Origin: Microvirga sp. TS319
GTDB lineage: Bacteria > Pseudomonadota > Alphaproteobacteria > Rhizobiales > Beijerinckiaceae
DNA: 64,000 nucleotides
Assembly (NCBI RefSeq): GCF_041276405.1
Contig: NZ_JBGGGT010000002.1
Span: 2,269,001-2,333,000 of the forward strand
Direction: 5' to 3'
The notes under the pieces were generated by a model, which ran no database searches, was not told where the DNA came from, and saw nothing but the letters and a program-made list of their open reading frames with translations. Positions 35,943 through 45,410 of the stretch are shown piece by piece. The translations under genes were made by a program, and so were the position numbers. The stretch's first letter is position 1. Each line of letters opens with the position of its first letter.

Positions 35943-36604
35943 TGCGGGTCCTTCTCGTCGAGGATGAAGCGGCCATCGCAAGGGATATCGCAGGCGCTCT
36001 GGCCGAGGCCGGCTATGTCGTGGATATCGCCAGAGATGGCGATGACGGCTGGTTCCGCGCCTCGACCGAGGACTATGACGCCGTCATCCTGGACCTGGGC
36101 CTGCCGAAGCTCGACGGCCTGTCGGTGGTGCGCCGGCTCCGGGAGGAGGCCAGCACGGTTCCCATCCTCGTGCTCACGGCCCGCGGCTCGTGGCTGCAGA
36201 GGGTCGAAGGCATCGATGCCGGTGCCGACGACTACCTGACCAAACCCTTCGAGATGGAGGAGCTTCTCGCCCGTCTCGCGGCCCTGCTGCGCCGGGTTGG
36301 ACGTCACGTGACGCCTCTGATCGAGGTCGGTGCGCTGCGCATCGACACGCGGCGGCTGCGGGTGATGGTCAACGGCCGGACGATTGAGTTGTCGCCGCTG
36401 GAATTCCGTCTGTTGCGCTATCTTGCGCATAATCGCGATCGCGTCGTGGCCCAGAGCGAGCTGGTCGAGCACGTCTACGGATCGGACGAGCCCGAGAGCA
36501 ACGCGATCGAGGCTCTGATGGCGCGCCTGCGGCGCAAGATCGGATCGGGGACGATCGAAACCCGTCGCGGCCACGGCTACATCATGGAGACGCCCACGTC
36601 ATGA
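35942..36604 (+). CDS. OmpR-family response regulator
   Basis: 220 residues. The receiver has phospho-acceptor Asp51 (VILDLGLPKLDG) and Lys101 (YLTKPFEM). The C-terminal winged helix runs from ELSPLEFRLLRYLAHN to ETRRGHGYIME. It starts inside the upstream stop codon (TGATG) and overlaps the kinase by 4 bases, so the three genes form one tight operon. It resembles PhoP-type regulators that respond to Mg2+ or envelope stress. Confidence 0.93.
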   Translation: MRVLLVEDEAAIARDIAGALAEAGYVVDIARDGDDGWFRASTEDYDAVILDLGLPKLDGLSVVRRLREEASTVPILVLTARGSWLQRVEGIDAGADDYLTKPFEMEELLARLAALLRRVGRHVTPLIEVGALRIDTRRLRVMVNGRTIELSPLEFRLLRYLAHNRDRVVAQSELVEHVYGSDEPESNAIEALMARLRRKIGSGTIETRRGHGYIMETPTS

Positions 36605-38028
36605 CTCGGAACTCCATCCGGCTGCGGCTGCTCATCGTGGCGATCACGTCGATCGTCGTGACGATCGCCGTCGCGGGCGCATCCCTCGTGATGTTCTTCG
36701 AGCGCCAGGTGCTCCGCTATGTAGAGCAGGACCTCAACATTCATTGGACCGAACTCGCCACGGCCTTCGGGGCCGAGGGGGAGACAGACTTGAGCCAGAG
36801 GCTGACGGATCCCCGCTATCACCAGCCCTATGGCGGGGCCTATTGGCAGGTTTCCGAAGGCGGGAGGCCAATCCTGCGGTCCCGTTCGCTCTGGGATCGG
36901 ACGCTCCCCGCAGACGAACCGCGCCAGGGTGCCGACCGGGACAAGGCCTTCGAGGTCGAAGGGCCCGACGGCTCGGAACTCTACGTGATCGCGCGCGAGG
37001 TCACGATCGGCGGCGAGCAGGGCTCGCGCACGTTCAGCCTCGCGGTGGCCCTGGATCATGCGCAGGTGGTGGAGTTGCGCCAGGCCTTTGGATGGGATGT
37101 GACCCGCGTCCTGCTTCCCATCGCGGCGGTCCTGGTTCTGTTCGCCTGGCTGCAGGTTTCGCTGGGCCTGCGCCCGTTGCGATCTGTCGGGCGTGATCTG
37201 AATGCCGTCCAGACCGGTCACATCCGGCGCATGACGCGCCGCTTTCCCGACGAGGTCGCGCCGCTGGTCGAGAGCATCAACAAGCTGCTCGACCGGCAGG
37301 AGAACCTCGTCCGCAAGGCGCGTGACCGGGCCGGCGCTCTGGCCCATGGCCTCAAAACGCCCCTGACCATACTCGGAGGCGAGGTGCGCCGTCTCGAACA
37401 GGCAGGCAAGCCCGACGCTGCGGAGCGCATGCATGAGCAGCTTGAGCTCATCCGCTCCCATGTGGAGCGCGAGGTCGCGCGCGCCCGGACCAGCGGTGCA
37501 TCGGTGGCGTGCGGCGCCTATACCCAGGTGGACGAGACCGTCGCGCGCCTTCTTCGCCTGATGCAGCATCTGCCACGGGGCGAGCAGCTCGTTTGGCAGA
37601 CCAGGATTCCAACCGAGCTGGCGGTTGACATGGATCCCCATGACTTGGGAGAGGTCATGGGCAATCTTCTCGATAATGCAAGAAAATGGGCCAGCACCCG
37701 GGTTGACGTTCGCGCGGAGCCGACGGGGGATAACGCCCGTATTACCGTCGAGGACGACGGCCCTGGCTTCCCGGGTGCCGATGGCGCGCGCCCTGAACGC
37801 GGCATGACGGGACGATGCGACTCGAACTCGAGCGGCCTTGGTCTTGGCATCGTGGAGGACATCTTGGCCGAGTACGGAACAAGCCCGAACATCGACGGGA
37901 GTGGCCGCTGCAGCATCTCGTTCGAGATTCCGCTGTGTCGTGAGAGGCTCGTCGTTACCTCCCGGAAAGCCATCCCGCGCGAAGGACAGGCCTCGAGCCC
38001 CTGGTCGAGCGAGATCACGCGAGCCTGA
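36601..38028 (+). CDS. PhoQ-like sensor histidine kinase
   Basis: 475 residues. Transmembrane helices at about 9-32 and 168-188 flank a periplasmic domain of about 135 residues (HWTELATAFGAEGETDLS). HAMP-like linker RPLRSVGRDLNAV, then the H box ALAHGLKTPL with His249 as phospho-site, N box MGNLLDNARKW, DDGPGF and GLGLGIVEDI. A 30-residue Ser/Arg-rich tail after the ATPase domain is unusual. Cognate to the regulator upstream. Confidence 0.92.
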   Translation: MTRNSIRLRLLIVAITSIVVTIAVAGASLVMFFERQVLRYVEQDLNIHWTELATAFGAEGETDLSQRLTDPRYHQPYGGAYWQVSEGGRPILRSRSLWDRTLPADEPRQGADRDKAFEVEGPDGSELYVIAREVTIGGEQGSRTFSLAVALDHAQVVELRQAFGWDVTRVLLPIAAVLVLFAWLQVSLGLRPLRSVGRDLNAVQTGHIRRMTRRFPDEVAPLVESINKLLDRQENLVRKARDRAGALAHGLKTPLTILGGEVRRLEQAGKPDAAERMHEQLELIRSHVEREVARARTSGASVACGAYTQVDETVARLLRLMQHLPRGEQLVWQTRIPTELAVDMDPHDLGEVMGNLLDNARKWASTRVDVRAEPTGDNARITVEDDGPGFPGADGARPERGMTGRCDSNSSGLGLGIVEDILAEYGTSPNIDGSGRCSISFEIPLCRERLVVTSRKAIPREGQASSPWSSEITRA

Positions 38029-38184
38029 GCCTCGATCCACCGGCTGCGAATGAGTTCTTGAAGAAGCATGCCGGGTCGACCGGGCGTCGCCGCGTCCTCG
38101 CTCCTCTCGATACCCCTAATGCGCCAGCCGAATCCACCTGCTCTTGACGAGCTTGAGCTTGTTCACCAGCGTTGGGAGCGTAGA

Positions 38185-38299
38185 CAATCGGACGTGAAAG
38201 GTGGAATCCACGTTCGGGATTCCTTCCGATGCTCCCGTCTTGGCAAGCGCGCATCGTTCTGGCGAAAAACCGGGTCCACTTTTTCGCACGATCCGCTAG
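38185..38299. repeat. composite palindromic repeat
   Basis: CAATCGGACGTGAAAGGTGG, TTCGGGATTCCTTCCGATGC, then GCGCATCGTTCTGGCGAAAA, CCGGGTCCAC, TTTTTCGCACGATC, ending GCTAG at 38295-38299. It fills the 38029-38325 gap. Confidence 0.9.
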
Positions 38300-38325
38300 A
38301 CCCACAGGAGGAACACGGCCTCATC

Positions 38326-39072
38326 GTGGTGACGACTCTTCAACGGGATCATCGGGCCAACCGGCTTCTCGCCGCGCTGGAACCAGCGGACTTTGCCATG
38401 CTGGAGCCGCATCTGGAGATTGTCGCCCTTCCGAAGGGCGCGGTGCTCTACGAGGCTGGCGAACCCATCCAACACACGTACTTCCCGCACGATGCGATCG
38501 TGTCCCTGGTCGAAGGCATGGAGGATGGGCGCGTAGCCGAAGTGGCGCTGTTCGGGCGCGAGGGGATGTTCGGTCTCTTGAGCGCCTTTATCAGTGGTGA
38601 AGCCCTTGGGCGCTACGTGGTGCTGGTCTCGGGCGCCGCCTCGCGGATTCCTGTCGAACGGATGCACCGGCTTCTCGTGCTGCGCTCCCGGCTGCGCCGC
38701 ATGGTGGCCGCTTTCAACGAGGCGGTGCTTGCCCAAGTGTTTCAAGCCGTGGCCTGCAATGCCCTTCACCCGGTCGAGGCCCGGTGCTGCCGCTGGCTTC
38801 TCAACACCCGTGACCGGATGGATCATGACACCCTGCCGCTGACCCACGAAAGACTGGCCGAGATGCTCGGGGTCCAACGCTCCACGGTCAGCACCGTCCT
38901 GCGCGCGTTGCAAACCAGCGGCCTGATTGCGCAACGCCGCGGCGGCATCGTCGTGACCAACCGGGCTGGACTCGAACAGGGTACCTGTGAGTGCTACCGC
39001 AAAGTGCGCCTCCGCGTCGAGAAGGTACTCCCCGGCCCCCATCCCCGTTTTGAGCGGACCAAGCCGTCCTAG
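38326..39072 (+). CDS. Crp/Fnr family transcriptional regulator
   Basis: 248 residues starting at a GTG (38326; the next codon is also GTG); an AGGAGGA site lies 13 bases upstream, slightly far. The cNMP-type barrel (about 15-120) includes ALPKGAVLYEAGEPIQHTYF, and the winged HTH has LPLTHERLAEMLGVQRSTVS followed by TVLRALQTSGLIAQRRGGIV. It has no redox cysteine cluster. The TAG stop is the left CTAG border of the next repeat. Confidence 0.88.
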   Translation: MVTTLQRDHRANRLLAALEPADFAMLEPHLEIVALPKGAVLYEAGEPIQHTYFPHDAIVSLVEGMEDGRVAEVALFGREGMFGLLSAFISGEALGRYVVLVSGAASRIPVERMHRLLVLRSRLRRMVAAFNEAVLAQVFQAVACNALHPVEARCCRWLLNTRDRMDHDTLPLTHERLAEMLGVQRSTVSTVLRALQTSGLIAQRRGGIVVTNRAGLEQGTCECYRKVRLRVEKVLPGPHPRFERTKPS

Positions 39073-39125
39073 AACATCGGAGCGGCCCCAAAAGTGCAAA
39101 TCCACTTTTCACGTCCGATGCGCTA
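39069..39125. repeat. single palindromic repeat capping two convergent genes
   Basis: CTAGAACATCGGAGCGGCCC, CAAAAGTGCAAATCCACTTT, TCACGTCCGATGCGCTA. Its left CTAG contains the stop of the Crp gene and its right CTA is the TAG stop of the minus-strand remnant. Confidence 0.92.
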
Positions 39126-39554
39126 AACGGTCAGGATGATGCGGTATGACAGCTGCTGCCCGGTGACCCGGTTCATGATACGGGCTGGACGGATTTCACA
39201 CTCACGCAGTGGGATCCGCCATGCTCGCGCGGCAATCACCCTCAGCAGATTCCTGCCGGTCTCGGTCGTGGCCCGGCGCACGGCGAAATTCGTCAGGAAA
39301 GCGTCGTCTGCCCCGGGCCGACTGGCGTAAGCCCCCACCTCGAAGCTGCCGATGGTCTGCCAGCCGAAGCCGGTGCGAGCCTCCGCGAGCGTTGCGACGA
39401 TCGTCCGGTTGGTGGTCCGCAGCCACACGGCGAGGGCATCCGGCACAATAGACTCGTCAGCCATCGTCGCCCATGCCGGCAACGCCTCCGCGGCGGCCGT
39501 CAGCGAAACGATCTTGAGAAAGGTACGGCGCTGCAAGCTGAGATGTCCAGGCAT
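39123..39554 (-). pseudogene. truncated xanthine dehydrogenase-type molybdopterin subunit remnant
   Basis: 143 residues with a TAT-like signal (QRRTFLKIVSLTAAAEALPA). The rest resembles the N-terminal part of the large isoquinoline 1-oxidoreductase / xanthine dehydrogenase molybdenum subunits: a DALAVWLRTTNRTIVATLAE strand pair, then TTETGRNLLRVIAARAWRIP and ECEIRPARIMNRVTGQQLSY. Full-length members have over 700 residues. Here the frame ends in a TAG provided by the palindromic repeat, and the catalytic domains are missing. It is either a fossil or a short secreted protein derived from one. Confidence 0.6.
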
Positions 39555-39637
39555 GACCGCGTCTCCTCCATCGTGAAACCCTCGCAAAAGCCATCTGTCG
39601 CAGGCGCGTGACCTCCGCAAGGAGAGAAGAAACCTCG

Positions 39638-40348
39638 CTATCGCTTGTTGGGCGGAGGCATCTGCTGGACCGGGTCTGCGATATATTTGAACGAGGAGTT
39701 CTTGATCCAGGGCGCCGGCTGGTCGTTGTCGGGCTGATCGCTGGACGACAGGTTGAAATAGAGGTCGACCGTCTGGTCAGGTTGGAGGTCGCCAAAGAGC
39801 GGGTCGTCGAGCTTGTTCATCGCCTTGAGCGCATCCATGAACATCTGCGAGTGGGAGACCTCGCGCGTAGCCAGGAACGTCAGGGCATCGCGCGACCCGT
39901 CGTCCGAGGCCCGCTTTAGCAGGGCCTCGTAGGTCGCCAAGGCTCCGGCCTCCGCAGCAATGTCGGCCCGCAGGTCTCGCACCGAACTCGCACCTTCACT
40001 GACGTATTGGCCCGACCATGCGGAGCCCTGGCTGTCCAACAGGTGCGGGCCCTTGCCGCGAATGGAAAAGAGGGTGCTCTCGAAGGCCTTGGCCTGTTGG
40101 CTGCCCTTCGTATGCGCTTCGATGAGATGGCCCACGACCTCGAGGTGGCTAAACTCCTCGACCGCGATGTCGAGCAGCATGTCCCGCAGCGCCGCGTCGT
40201 CGGTGTGCTGGGCTTGGGTGAAGTACTGGAGGGCGGCGGTCAACTCGCCGGTGGCGCCGCCGAACTGTTCAAGGAGATACTGTCCGAAGACAGGATCCGG
40301 ATCCTTCACGTTGACGGGATGCATAAGCTCTTTTTTGTGGATGAACAT
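39638..40348 (-). CDS. manganese catalase family protein
   Basis: 236 residues, shorter than typical manganese catalases (270-300). The di-manganese four-helix bundle is visible: the first Glu in GATGELTAALQYFTQA, EEFSHLEVVGHLI (Glu and His ligands), then DIAAEAGALATYEALLKRA and REVSHSQMFMDAL with the second Glu/His pair. It removes hydrogen peroxide without heme. The start at 40348 has GGAGCG upstream. An exact EcfG stress promoter lies 154 bases upstream. Confidence 0.9.
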   Translation of the reverse strand: MFIHKKELMHPVNVKDPDPVFGQYLLEQFGGATGELTAALQYFTQAQHTDDAALRDMLLDIAVEEFSHLEVVGHLIEAHTKGSQQAKAFESTLFSIRGKGPHLLDSQGSAWSGQYVSEGASSVRDLRADIAAEAGALATYEALLKRASDDGSRDALTFLATREVSHSQMFMDALKAMNKLDDPLFGDLQPDQTVDLYFNLSSSDQPDNDQPAPWIKNSSFKYIADPVQQMPPPNKR

Positions 40349-40746
40349 GAAAGCGCTCCGCTTCGCGAGATCAGGGCTGAGCAAGACGCGGGCATTGAGG
40401 TTACAGTCCCGCCATCCTGGCAGGGCCTCGACGTTCGAAGGCCGATCCGTCGTCGGGGCGTGCCTTTGCGGGGACTGGCGAGTGCGGCTCGAACGCCCTC
40501 CAACGCACACGGAATCACCTTGTTCCTCCTCCCCTGCGGATTTCCCGGCCCGACATCTCTCGTCCGGGAGAAAGAGACTAGAAAGAGACTCTATCGGCGC
40601 TTCTTGTCCGGCGGACTGGTGCGCGCGCCAGGGTTGCCTTATCCCTGCCAAGAACCCATGTGATCCCGTCACAGGGCCTCGGCGCGTCTGCCGGAGCCCT
40701 GATTGATCCCTTCCCACCTGACCTATGCTCGGAATCCATCGTGTCG
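40349..40746. other. divergent control region of manganese catalase and hybrid kinase
   Basis: Contains the EcfG promoter at 40502-40526 (minus strand). No gene is supported, although several frames are open through the GC-rich sequence. A leader of about 150 bases is predicted for the catalase mRNA. Confidence 0.5.
40502..40526 (-). promoter_or_regulatory. EcfG-type general stress promoter before manganese catalase
   Basis: On the minus strand GGAAC (40522-40526), 16 bases, CGTT (40502-40505): an exact match to the EcfG consensus, oriented towards the catalase gene. Confidence 0.65.
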
Positions 40747-42873
40747 ATGTCCTCTGTCCGCTTGCACCGGCTGCTGCTGATTGCCGCGCTTCTCGTGCCG
40801 GCGATCGTCTTCGCGGCCGCCGCAGCCTGGAACCGGTCGGAGGTCCTGCGCGAGAACAAGGAGACGATCTCCCGCACTGCTGCGATCCTGCACGAGCACG
40901 CTCACAAGGTGTTCGATACCGTCGATCTGGCGATCGGGCGGGTCGAGGACTACACTCGCGGCATGTCCTGGGACGAGATCGCAGCTCCCGACACCAGCGT
41001 CTTCCTCCAGCGGCTCAAGGCTCCTCTGGAGCAGGCCGTCTCGATCTGGATCACGGATGCCAAGGGGCGCGTCCGTGCCGGCAGCCAGCCGTGGGATCCC
41101 GATGTCACTATTGACGAGCGCGAGTGGTTCCAGGCCCAGCGCGGGCGCGATGTCGGCACGTACATCAGTGCGCCGTTCCAGGGCAAGGCAACCGGCAAGC
41201 CATCCTTCGCGGTCAGTCGCCGCCGCTCGACCCCGGATGGCCATTTCGACGGCATCATCCACGTGGCGCTCAGCCCTCAATACTTCACCCGATTCTTCCA
41301 GGAGGCTGCCCCACCGGGGCCACATGTGGCAGTCCTGATGCGCCAGGACGGCTCGATCCTGGCTCGATCTCCCGCACTGGCACACGACAGCCGGCTTGGA
41401 CCGGACAACATCCTCATGCGCAGCATCGCAGCCCAGCCTGACGGAGGCGTATTGTCGGGGATCTCCTCGGAGGATCAGCGCGAGCGGTACTTTGCCTATC
41501 GCCATGTCGGCGCCTATCCGGTTTATGTCGCTTTCGGCATCGATGCCGCGGTTGTGCTGAGACACTGGTACCGCAACCTTGCGGTCTATGGAGCGGTGGC
41601 AGCCCTGTGCGCCCTCGTCCTGTGGCTTGTCTCCTGGCTGGCCCTCCGGCGCGCCCAGGCGGAACAGGAGGCCCTCATCCAGCTTCGGCATGAGAGCGAA
41701 CAGCGTCATGCGACCGAGCAGCGCCTGTTGCAGGCCCAGAAGATGGAGAGCATCGGTCAGCTCACGGGCGGGATCGCGCACGACTTCAATAATCTGCTGG
41801 CGGTCATTCTCGGCAACCTCGATCTCCTGCGGAGGCGCATCAAGGACGACGACCGGGCAAAACGGCTGCTCGACGGGGCACTCCAGGGAGCCGAGCGCGG
41901 CGCGGCGCTGACACAGCGGCTGCTGGCTTTCTCCCGCCGCCAGGACCTCACGCCGCAAGCCGTCGACGTGCCGCAACTCGTGGCCGGCATGACGGACCTC
42001 CTGACCCGCGCGCTCGGCCCGAGCATCGAGATCGTGACCCAGCTTCCGGCCGGCCTCTCGCCGGTCAAGGTGGACCCGAACCAGCTGGAAATGGCGCTCC
42101 TCAATCTGGCGGTGAATGCCCGCGATGCCATGCCGGTCAGCGGCCGGATCACCATCTCGGCGCATCAGGACGACTTGGCTGAGGGCAACGGGTATGGCCT
42201 TCAGCCCGGAGCCTATGTGTGCGTGTCCGTGAGCGACACCGGGATGGGCATGGATGCGGCTACGCTGGCCCGCGCCATCGAGCCATTCTTCACGACCAAG
42301 GGGGTCGGCAAGGGCACGGGTCTGGGCCTCTCGATGATCCATGGCCTTGCCGTCCAATCGGGCGGCACCCTGAAATTGAGGAGTGAGATGGGGAAAGGCA
42401 CGACGGCCGAGATCTGGCTGCCCCAGGGTGAGACAGTGAGAGGATCCCCGACCGGCGACGAGCGAGCCCGTCCGGAGCATCGCGCCTGCACGGTGCTCCT
42501 GGTCGAGGACGATCCGCTGGTGATGACCGGGACCACCGCCATGCTGGAAGACCTCGGCCATACGGTGGTGGCGGCCTCGTCGGCCGAGGCCGCCCTGAGG
42601 ATCCTGCGAAACGGAGCGTCCGTTGATCTTGTCATGACCGACCATGCGATGCCGGGCATGACGGGGCTGGAGCTGGCGGAACGAATCCGAGCGGAATGGC
42701 CCGCGCTGCCGATCCTGCTGGCCAGCGGCCATGCCGAGCTGCCGGATCGGGCCGGACTTGGCGTCCCGCGCTTGGCCAAGCCCTTCCGCCGCGCTGACTT
42801 GGAACATGCGATCGCGTCGATCGTCACGCCGGCTTGCGAACCCGTCAATGTCGTGCCGTTTCGCAAATCGTGA
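40747..42873 (+). CDS. hybrid sensor histidine kinase with Cache domain and receiver
   Basis: 708 residues; a GTG at 40741 is an alternative start. Helix about 8-26, a periplasmic dCache-like sensor (about 27-275, with DEREWFQAQRGRDVGTYISA), helix about 278-298, a short coiled coil, HisKA with His345 in GGIAHDFNNLLAVILGNLDL, HATPase with LLNLAVNARDAM and GTGLGLSMIHGLA, and a C-terminal receiver with Asp632 in LVMTDHAMPGMTG. This is the NtrB-like hybrid kinase class common in Methylobacteriaceae. No separate regulator gene is adjacent. Confidence 0.92.
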   Translation: MSSVRLHRLLLIAALLVPAIVFAAAAAWNRSEVLRENKETISRTAAILHEHAHKVFDTVDLAIGRVEDYTRGMSWDEIAAPDTSVFLQRLKAPLEQAVSIWITDAKGRVRAGSQPWDPDVTIDEREWFQAQRGRDVGTYISAPFQGKATGKPSFAVSRRRSTPDGHFDGIIHVALSPQYFTRFFQEAAPPGPHVAVLMRQDGSILARSPALAHDSRLGPDNILMRSIAAQPDGGVLSGISSEDQRERYFAYRHVGAYPVYVAFGIDAAVVLRHWYRNLAVYGAVAALCALVLWLVSWLALRRAQAEQEALIQLRHESEQRHATEQRLLQAQKMESIGQLTGGIAHDFNNLLAVILGNLDLLRRRIKDDDRAKRLLDGALQGAERGAALTQRLLAFSRRQDLTPQAVDVPQLVAGMTDLLTRALGPSIEIVTQLPAGLSPVKVDPNQLEMALLNLAVNARDAMPVSGRITISAHQDDLAEGNGYGLQPGAYVCVSVSDTGMGMDAATLARAIEPFFTTKGVGKGTGLGLSMIHGLAVQSGGTLKLRSEMGKGTTAEIWLPQGETVRGSPTGDERARPEHRACTVLLVEDDPLVMTGTTAMLEDLGHTVVAASSAEAALRILRNGASVDLVMTDHAMPGMTGLELAERIRAEWPALPILLASGHAELPDRAGLGVPRLAKPFRRADLEHAIASIVTPACEPVNVVPFRKS

Positions 42874-43179
42874 CGATGGGCCGACCGACCCGCCCGGATG
42901 CCGCGACATGCCGTAGGGCGAAAACGGTCGATTGGGCCGACCTCTGGTTCTCACCCCGATAGGCTCTCCCGCGAGCCTTTCCGTCGGCGATCCGCGACAT
43001 ACATATTACGGCGGATCGCAGCATCGCGCTGTCAAAAAAGTATCATTCCCGGCAATGAAACGTGCTGGCACGCGCTTGCGGCGAAGGTTACCGTCATCGT
43101 CAGTGAGAGCCGAACTGAGATCGGCCGGCTCGGAGCGGAGGCCATCGCGAGCGCCCGCACCGGCCTGGAGGAAACGGAC
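42874..43179. other. intergenic region before the AraC regulator
   Basis: No gene seen. An AT-rich stretch ACATACATATTACGGCGG at about 42998-43015 may hold the promoter; no clear consensus pair was found. Confidence 0.4.
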
Positions 43180-44154
43180 ATGGAGCCGGATCTCGAAGTC
43201 GTTCAGATAAGGCCGGGCGAGTCCTTCGCCGCCTGGTCGCATGGCTATCCCTACCGCACGGTGCGCTGGCACTTTCATCCCGAATACGAGCTGCATCAGG
43301 TGGTGGCCACGAAAGGACGCTATTTCGTCGGCGACTTCATCGGCGAGTTCGAGCCCGGGAACCTGGTGCTGACCGGACCGAACCTTCCGCACAACTGGGT
43401 CAGCGACGTCCCGAAGGATGCGATCGTTCCGCTCAGGTGCCACATCATCCAGTTCAGCGAGGATTTCGTCAGCGGTGCCATGAAGACCCTGCCCGAGCTC
43501 TCCGCCCTCGCGCCGGTGCTGGAAGCGTCGCGGCGCGGCGTGCTCTTCAGCCGGGAGATCAGCCGCGAGATCTCGCCTCTCATGGAAGAGGTGATGCACG
43601 CGAAGAGCGTGCGCCGCATCGAGCTCTTCATGATGATCGCCGGCCTCCTGAGCCGCGCGCAGGGTTCGCGGATGCTCGCGAGCCCGAGCTACCTCCCCGA
43701 CCCGTCCGGCTACATGTCGGCAGGCATCAACAAGGCGCTCGCCTTTATCCGCGAGAACCTGACCCAACCCTTCAGCGAAGCGGACCTGGCCGCGATCGCG
43801 GGACAATCCACGAGCGCGTTTTCCCGCGCCTTCCGGCAGCATACCGGCATGTCGCTGGTTCAGTACGTGAAGCGCCTGCGCATCAATCTCGCCTGTCAGA
43901 TCCTCATGAGCGACGAGCAGGCCTCGATCACCAGCATCTGCTACGAGGTCGGCTACAACAACCTCTCCAATTTCAACAGGCAGTTCCTGGCCGAGAAGGG
44001 CATGACCCCTTCCCGGTTCCGGCGCCTGGTGCTCGATAACATCAACACGGCCAAGGCCGCGCAACGGAGGAGCCACGACCCAGCAACCCAGGCATCACGG
44101 GGAAGACCGGGCGGCGCGAAAGAGCAGCCCGAGAAAAGAGGCGCCCTGCTCTGA
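43180..44154 (+). CDS. AraC family transcriptional regulator
   Basis: 324 residues from an ATG behind GGAGGAAAC; the earlier frame from 42898 is not supported. An N-terminal cupin-like domain (RWHFHPEYELHQV near residue 28) is followed by two HTH motifs: FSEADLAAIAGQSTSAFSRA (about 200-219) and ITSICYEVGYNNLSNFNRQF (about 249-268). The C-terminal tail is basic and low-complexity. It lies directly upstream of the pentitol transport and catabolism operon, which it probably activates. Confidence 0.9.
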   Translation: MEPDLEVVQIRPGESFAAWSHGYPYRTVRWHFHPEYELHQVVATKGRYFVGDFIGEFEPGNLVLTGPNLPHNWVSDVPKDAIVPLRCHIIQFSEDFVSGAMKTLPELSALAPVLEASRRGVLFSREISREISPLMEEVMHAKSVRRIELFMMIAGLLSRAQGSRMLASPSYLPDPSGYMSAGINKALAFIRENLTQPFSEADLAAIAGQSTSAFSRAFRQHTGMSLVQYVKRLRINLACQILMSDEQASITSICYEVGYNNLSNFNRQFLAEKGMTPSRFRRLVLDNINTAKAAQRRSHDPATQASRGRPGGAKEQPEKRGALL

Positions 44155-44254
44155 CATCCGGGACGGCGGCAAACCACGATGGCTGCCGCAACCGTCGCCC
44201 CCGAGCCGGCGCAATTCGACTGCACTATGACGGTCACCAATGGGAGAGAAACGA

Positions 44255-45331
44255 ATGATCACGTCTTCATGGAAGCTCGGCGGCCTCGCGGCCCTGACCC
44301 TTACACTGCTCGCGGGCACGGGCGCGGCCATGGCTCAGAACGCGAAGGCCTCCAACGCCACGGTCGCCTTCCTCATGCCGGACCAGGCTTCCACCCGCTA
44401 CGAGGAGCATGACTTCCCCGGCTTCAAGGCCGAGATGGAAAAGCTCTGCCCGACCTGCAAGGTCCTCTATCAGAACGCCGACGCGAACGTCTCGCGCCAG
44501 CAGCAGCAGTTCAACTCCGTGATCTCGCAGGGCGCGAAGGTGATCGTGCTCGATCCGGTCGACTCCGCCGCGGCCGCATCCCTCGTCAAGCAGGCGCAGA
44601 GCCAGGGCATCAAGGTCATCGCCTATGACCGGCCCATCCCGGACGCCAAGGCCGACTTCTACGTCTCCTTCGACAACCAGGCCATCGGCAAGTCGATTGC
44701 GGATTCGCTCGTCCAGCACCTGAAGAAGAGCAACGTGACCGCCGGCAGCGGCACCGGCGTCCTTCAGATCAACGGATCGCCCACCGACGCCGCCGCCGGC
44801 CTCATCAAGAAGGGCATCCACGAGGGTCTCGACAACAGCGGCTATCCGATCCTGGCCGAGTACGACACGCCGGACTGGGCTCCGCCGAAGGCGCAGCAAT
44901 GGGCGAGCGGACAGATCACGCGCTTCGGCAAGAACATCCTCGGCGTCGTGGCGGCCAATGACGGCACCGCGGGCGGGGCCATCGCGGCCTTCAAGGCCGC
45001 GGGCGTGAACCCGGTTCCGCCCGTGACCGGCAATGACGCGACGATCGCCGCGCTTCAGCTCATCATCGCGGGCGATCAGTACAACACGATCTCGAAGCCG
45101 AGCGAGATCGTGGCGGCGGCCGCCGCCAACATCGCGGTCGAGTTCCTCGCGGGCGAGACTCCGAAGGCGGAAACGAAACTCTACGAGACGCCCTCCCGGC
45201 TCTTCGTTCCTGCGGTGATCACCGCGGAGAACCTGAAGGCCGAGATCATCGACAAGAAGATCAACACGGCCGAGCAGCTCTGCACGGGCCGTTATGCCGA
45301 AGGCTGCAAGAAGCTGGGCATCACGCAGTAA
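44255..45331 (+). CDS. periplasmic pentose/pentitol-binding protein (XylF-like)
   Basis: 358 residues. Signal peptide to about residue 28 (AAMAQN). The type I periplasmic fold shows VAFLMPDQASTRYEEHDFPG, the hinge VIVLDPVDSAAAASLV, KVIAYDRPIPDA and VAANDGTAGGAIAA, close to XylF. It binds the sugar or polyol for the ATPase and permease genes that follow. The start has GGGAGA upstream. Confidence 0.9.
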   Translation: MITSSWKLGGLAALTLTLLAGTGAAMAQNAKASNATVAFLMPDQASTRYEEHDFPGFKAEMEKLCPTCKVLYQNADANVSRQQQQFNSVISQGAKVIVLDPVDSAAAASLVKQAQSQGIKVIAYDRPIPDAKADFYVSFDNQAIGKSIADSLVQHLKKSNVTAGSGTGVLQINGSPTDAAAGLIKKGIHEGLDNSGYPILAEYDTPDWAPPKAQQWASGQITRFGKNILGVVAANDGTAGGAIAAFKAAGVNPVPPVTGNDATIAALQLIIAGDQYNTISKPSEIVAAAAANIAVEFLAGETPKAETKLYETPSRLFVPAVITAENLKAEIIDKKINTAEQLCTGRYAEGCKKLGITQ

Positions 45332-45410
45332 CCCGGCACGTTCCGTCCGGCCGCCACGGCGGCCGGACATCCCTGAAACGGCGGAAGGTTCCGCCAGGGT
45401 CGGAAACGCG

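Noticed and set aside
43060..43085. sigma54 promoter (TGGCACG ... TTGC) before the AraC gene
   Set aside because: The spacing between the GG and GC elements is 9 rather than 10 bases, which normally abolishes activity.
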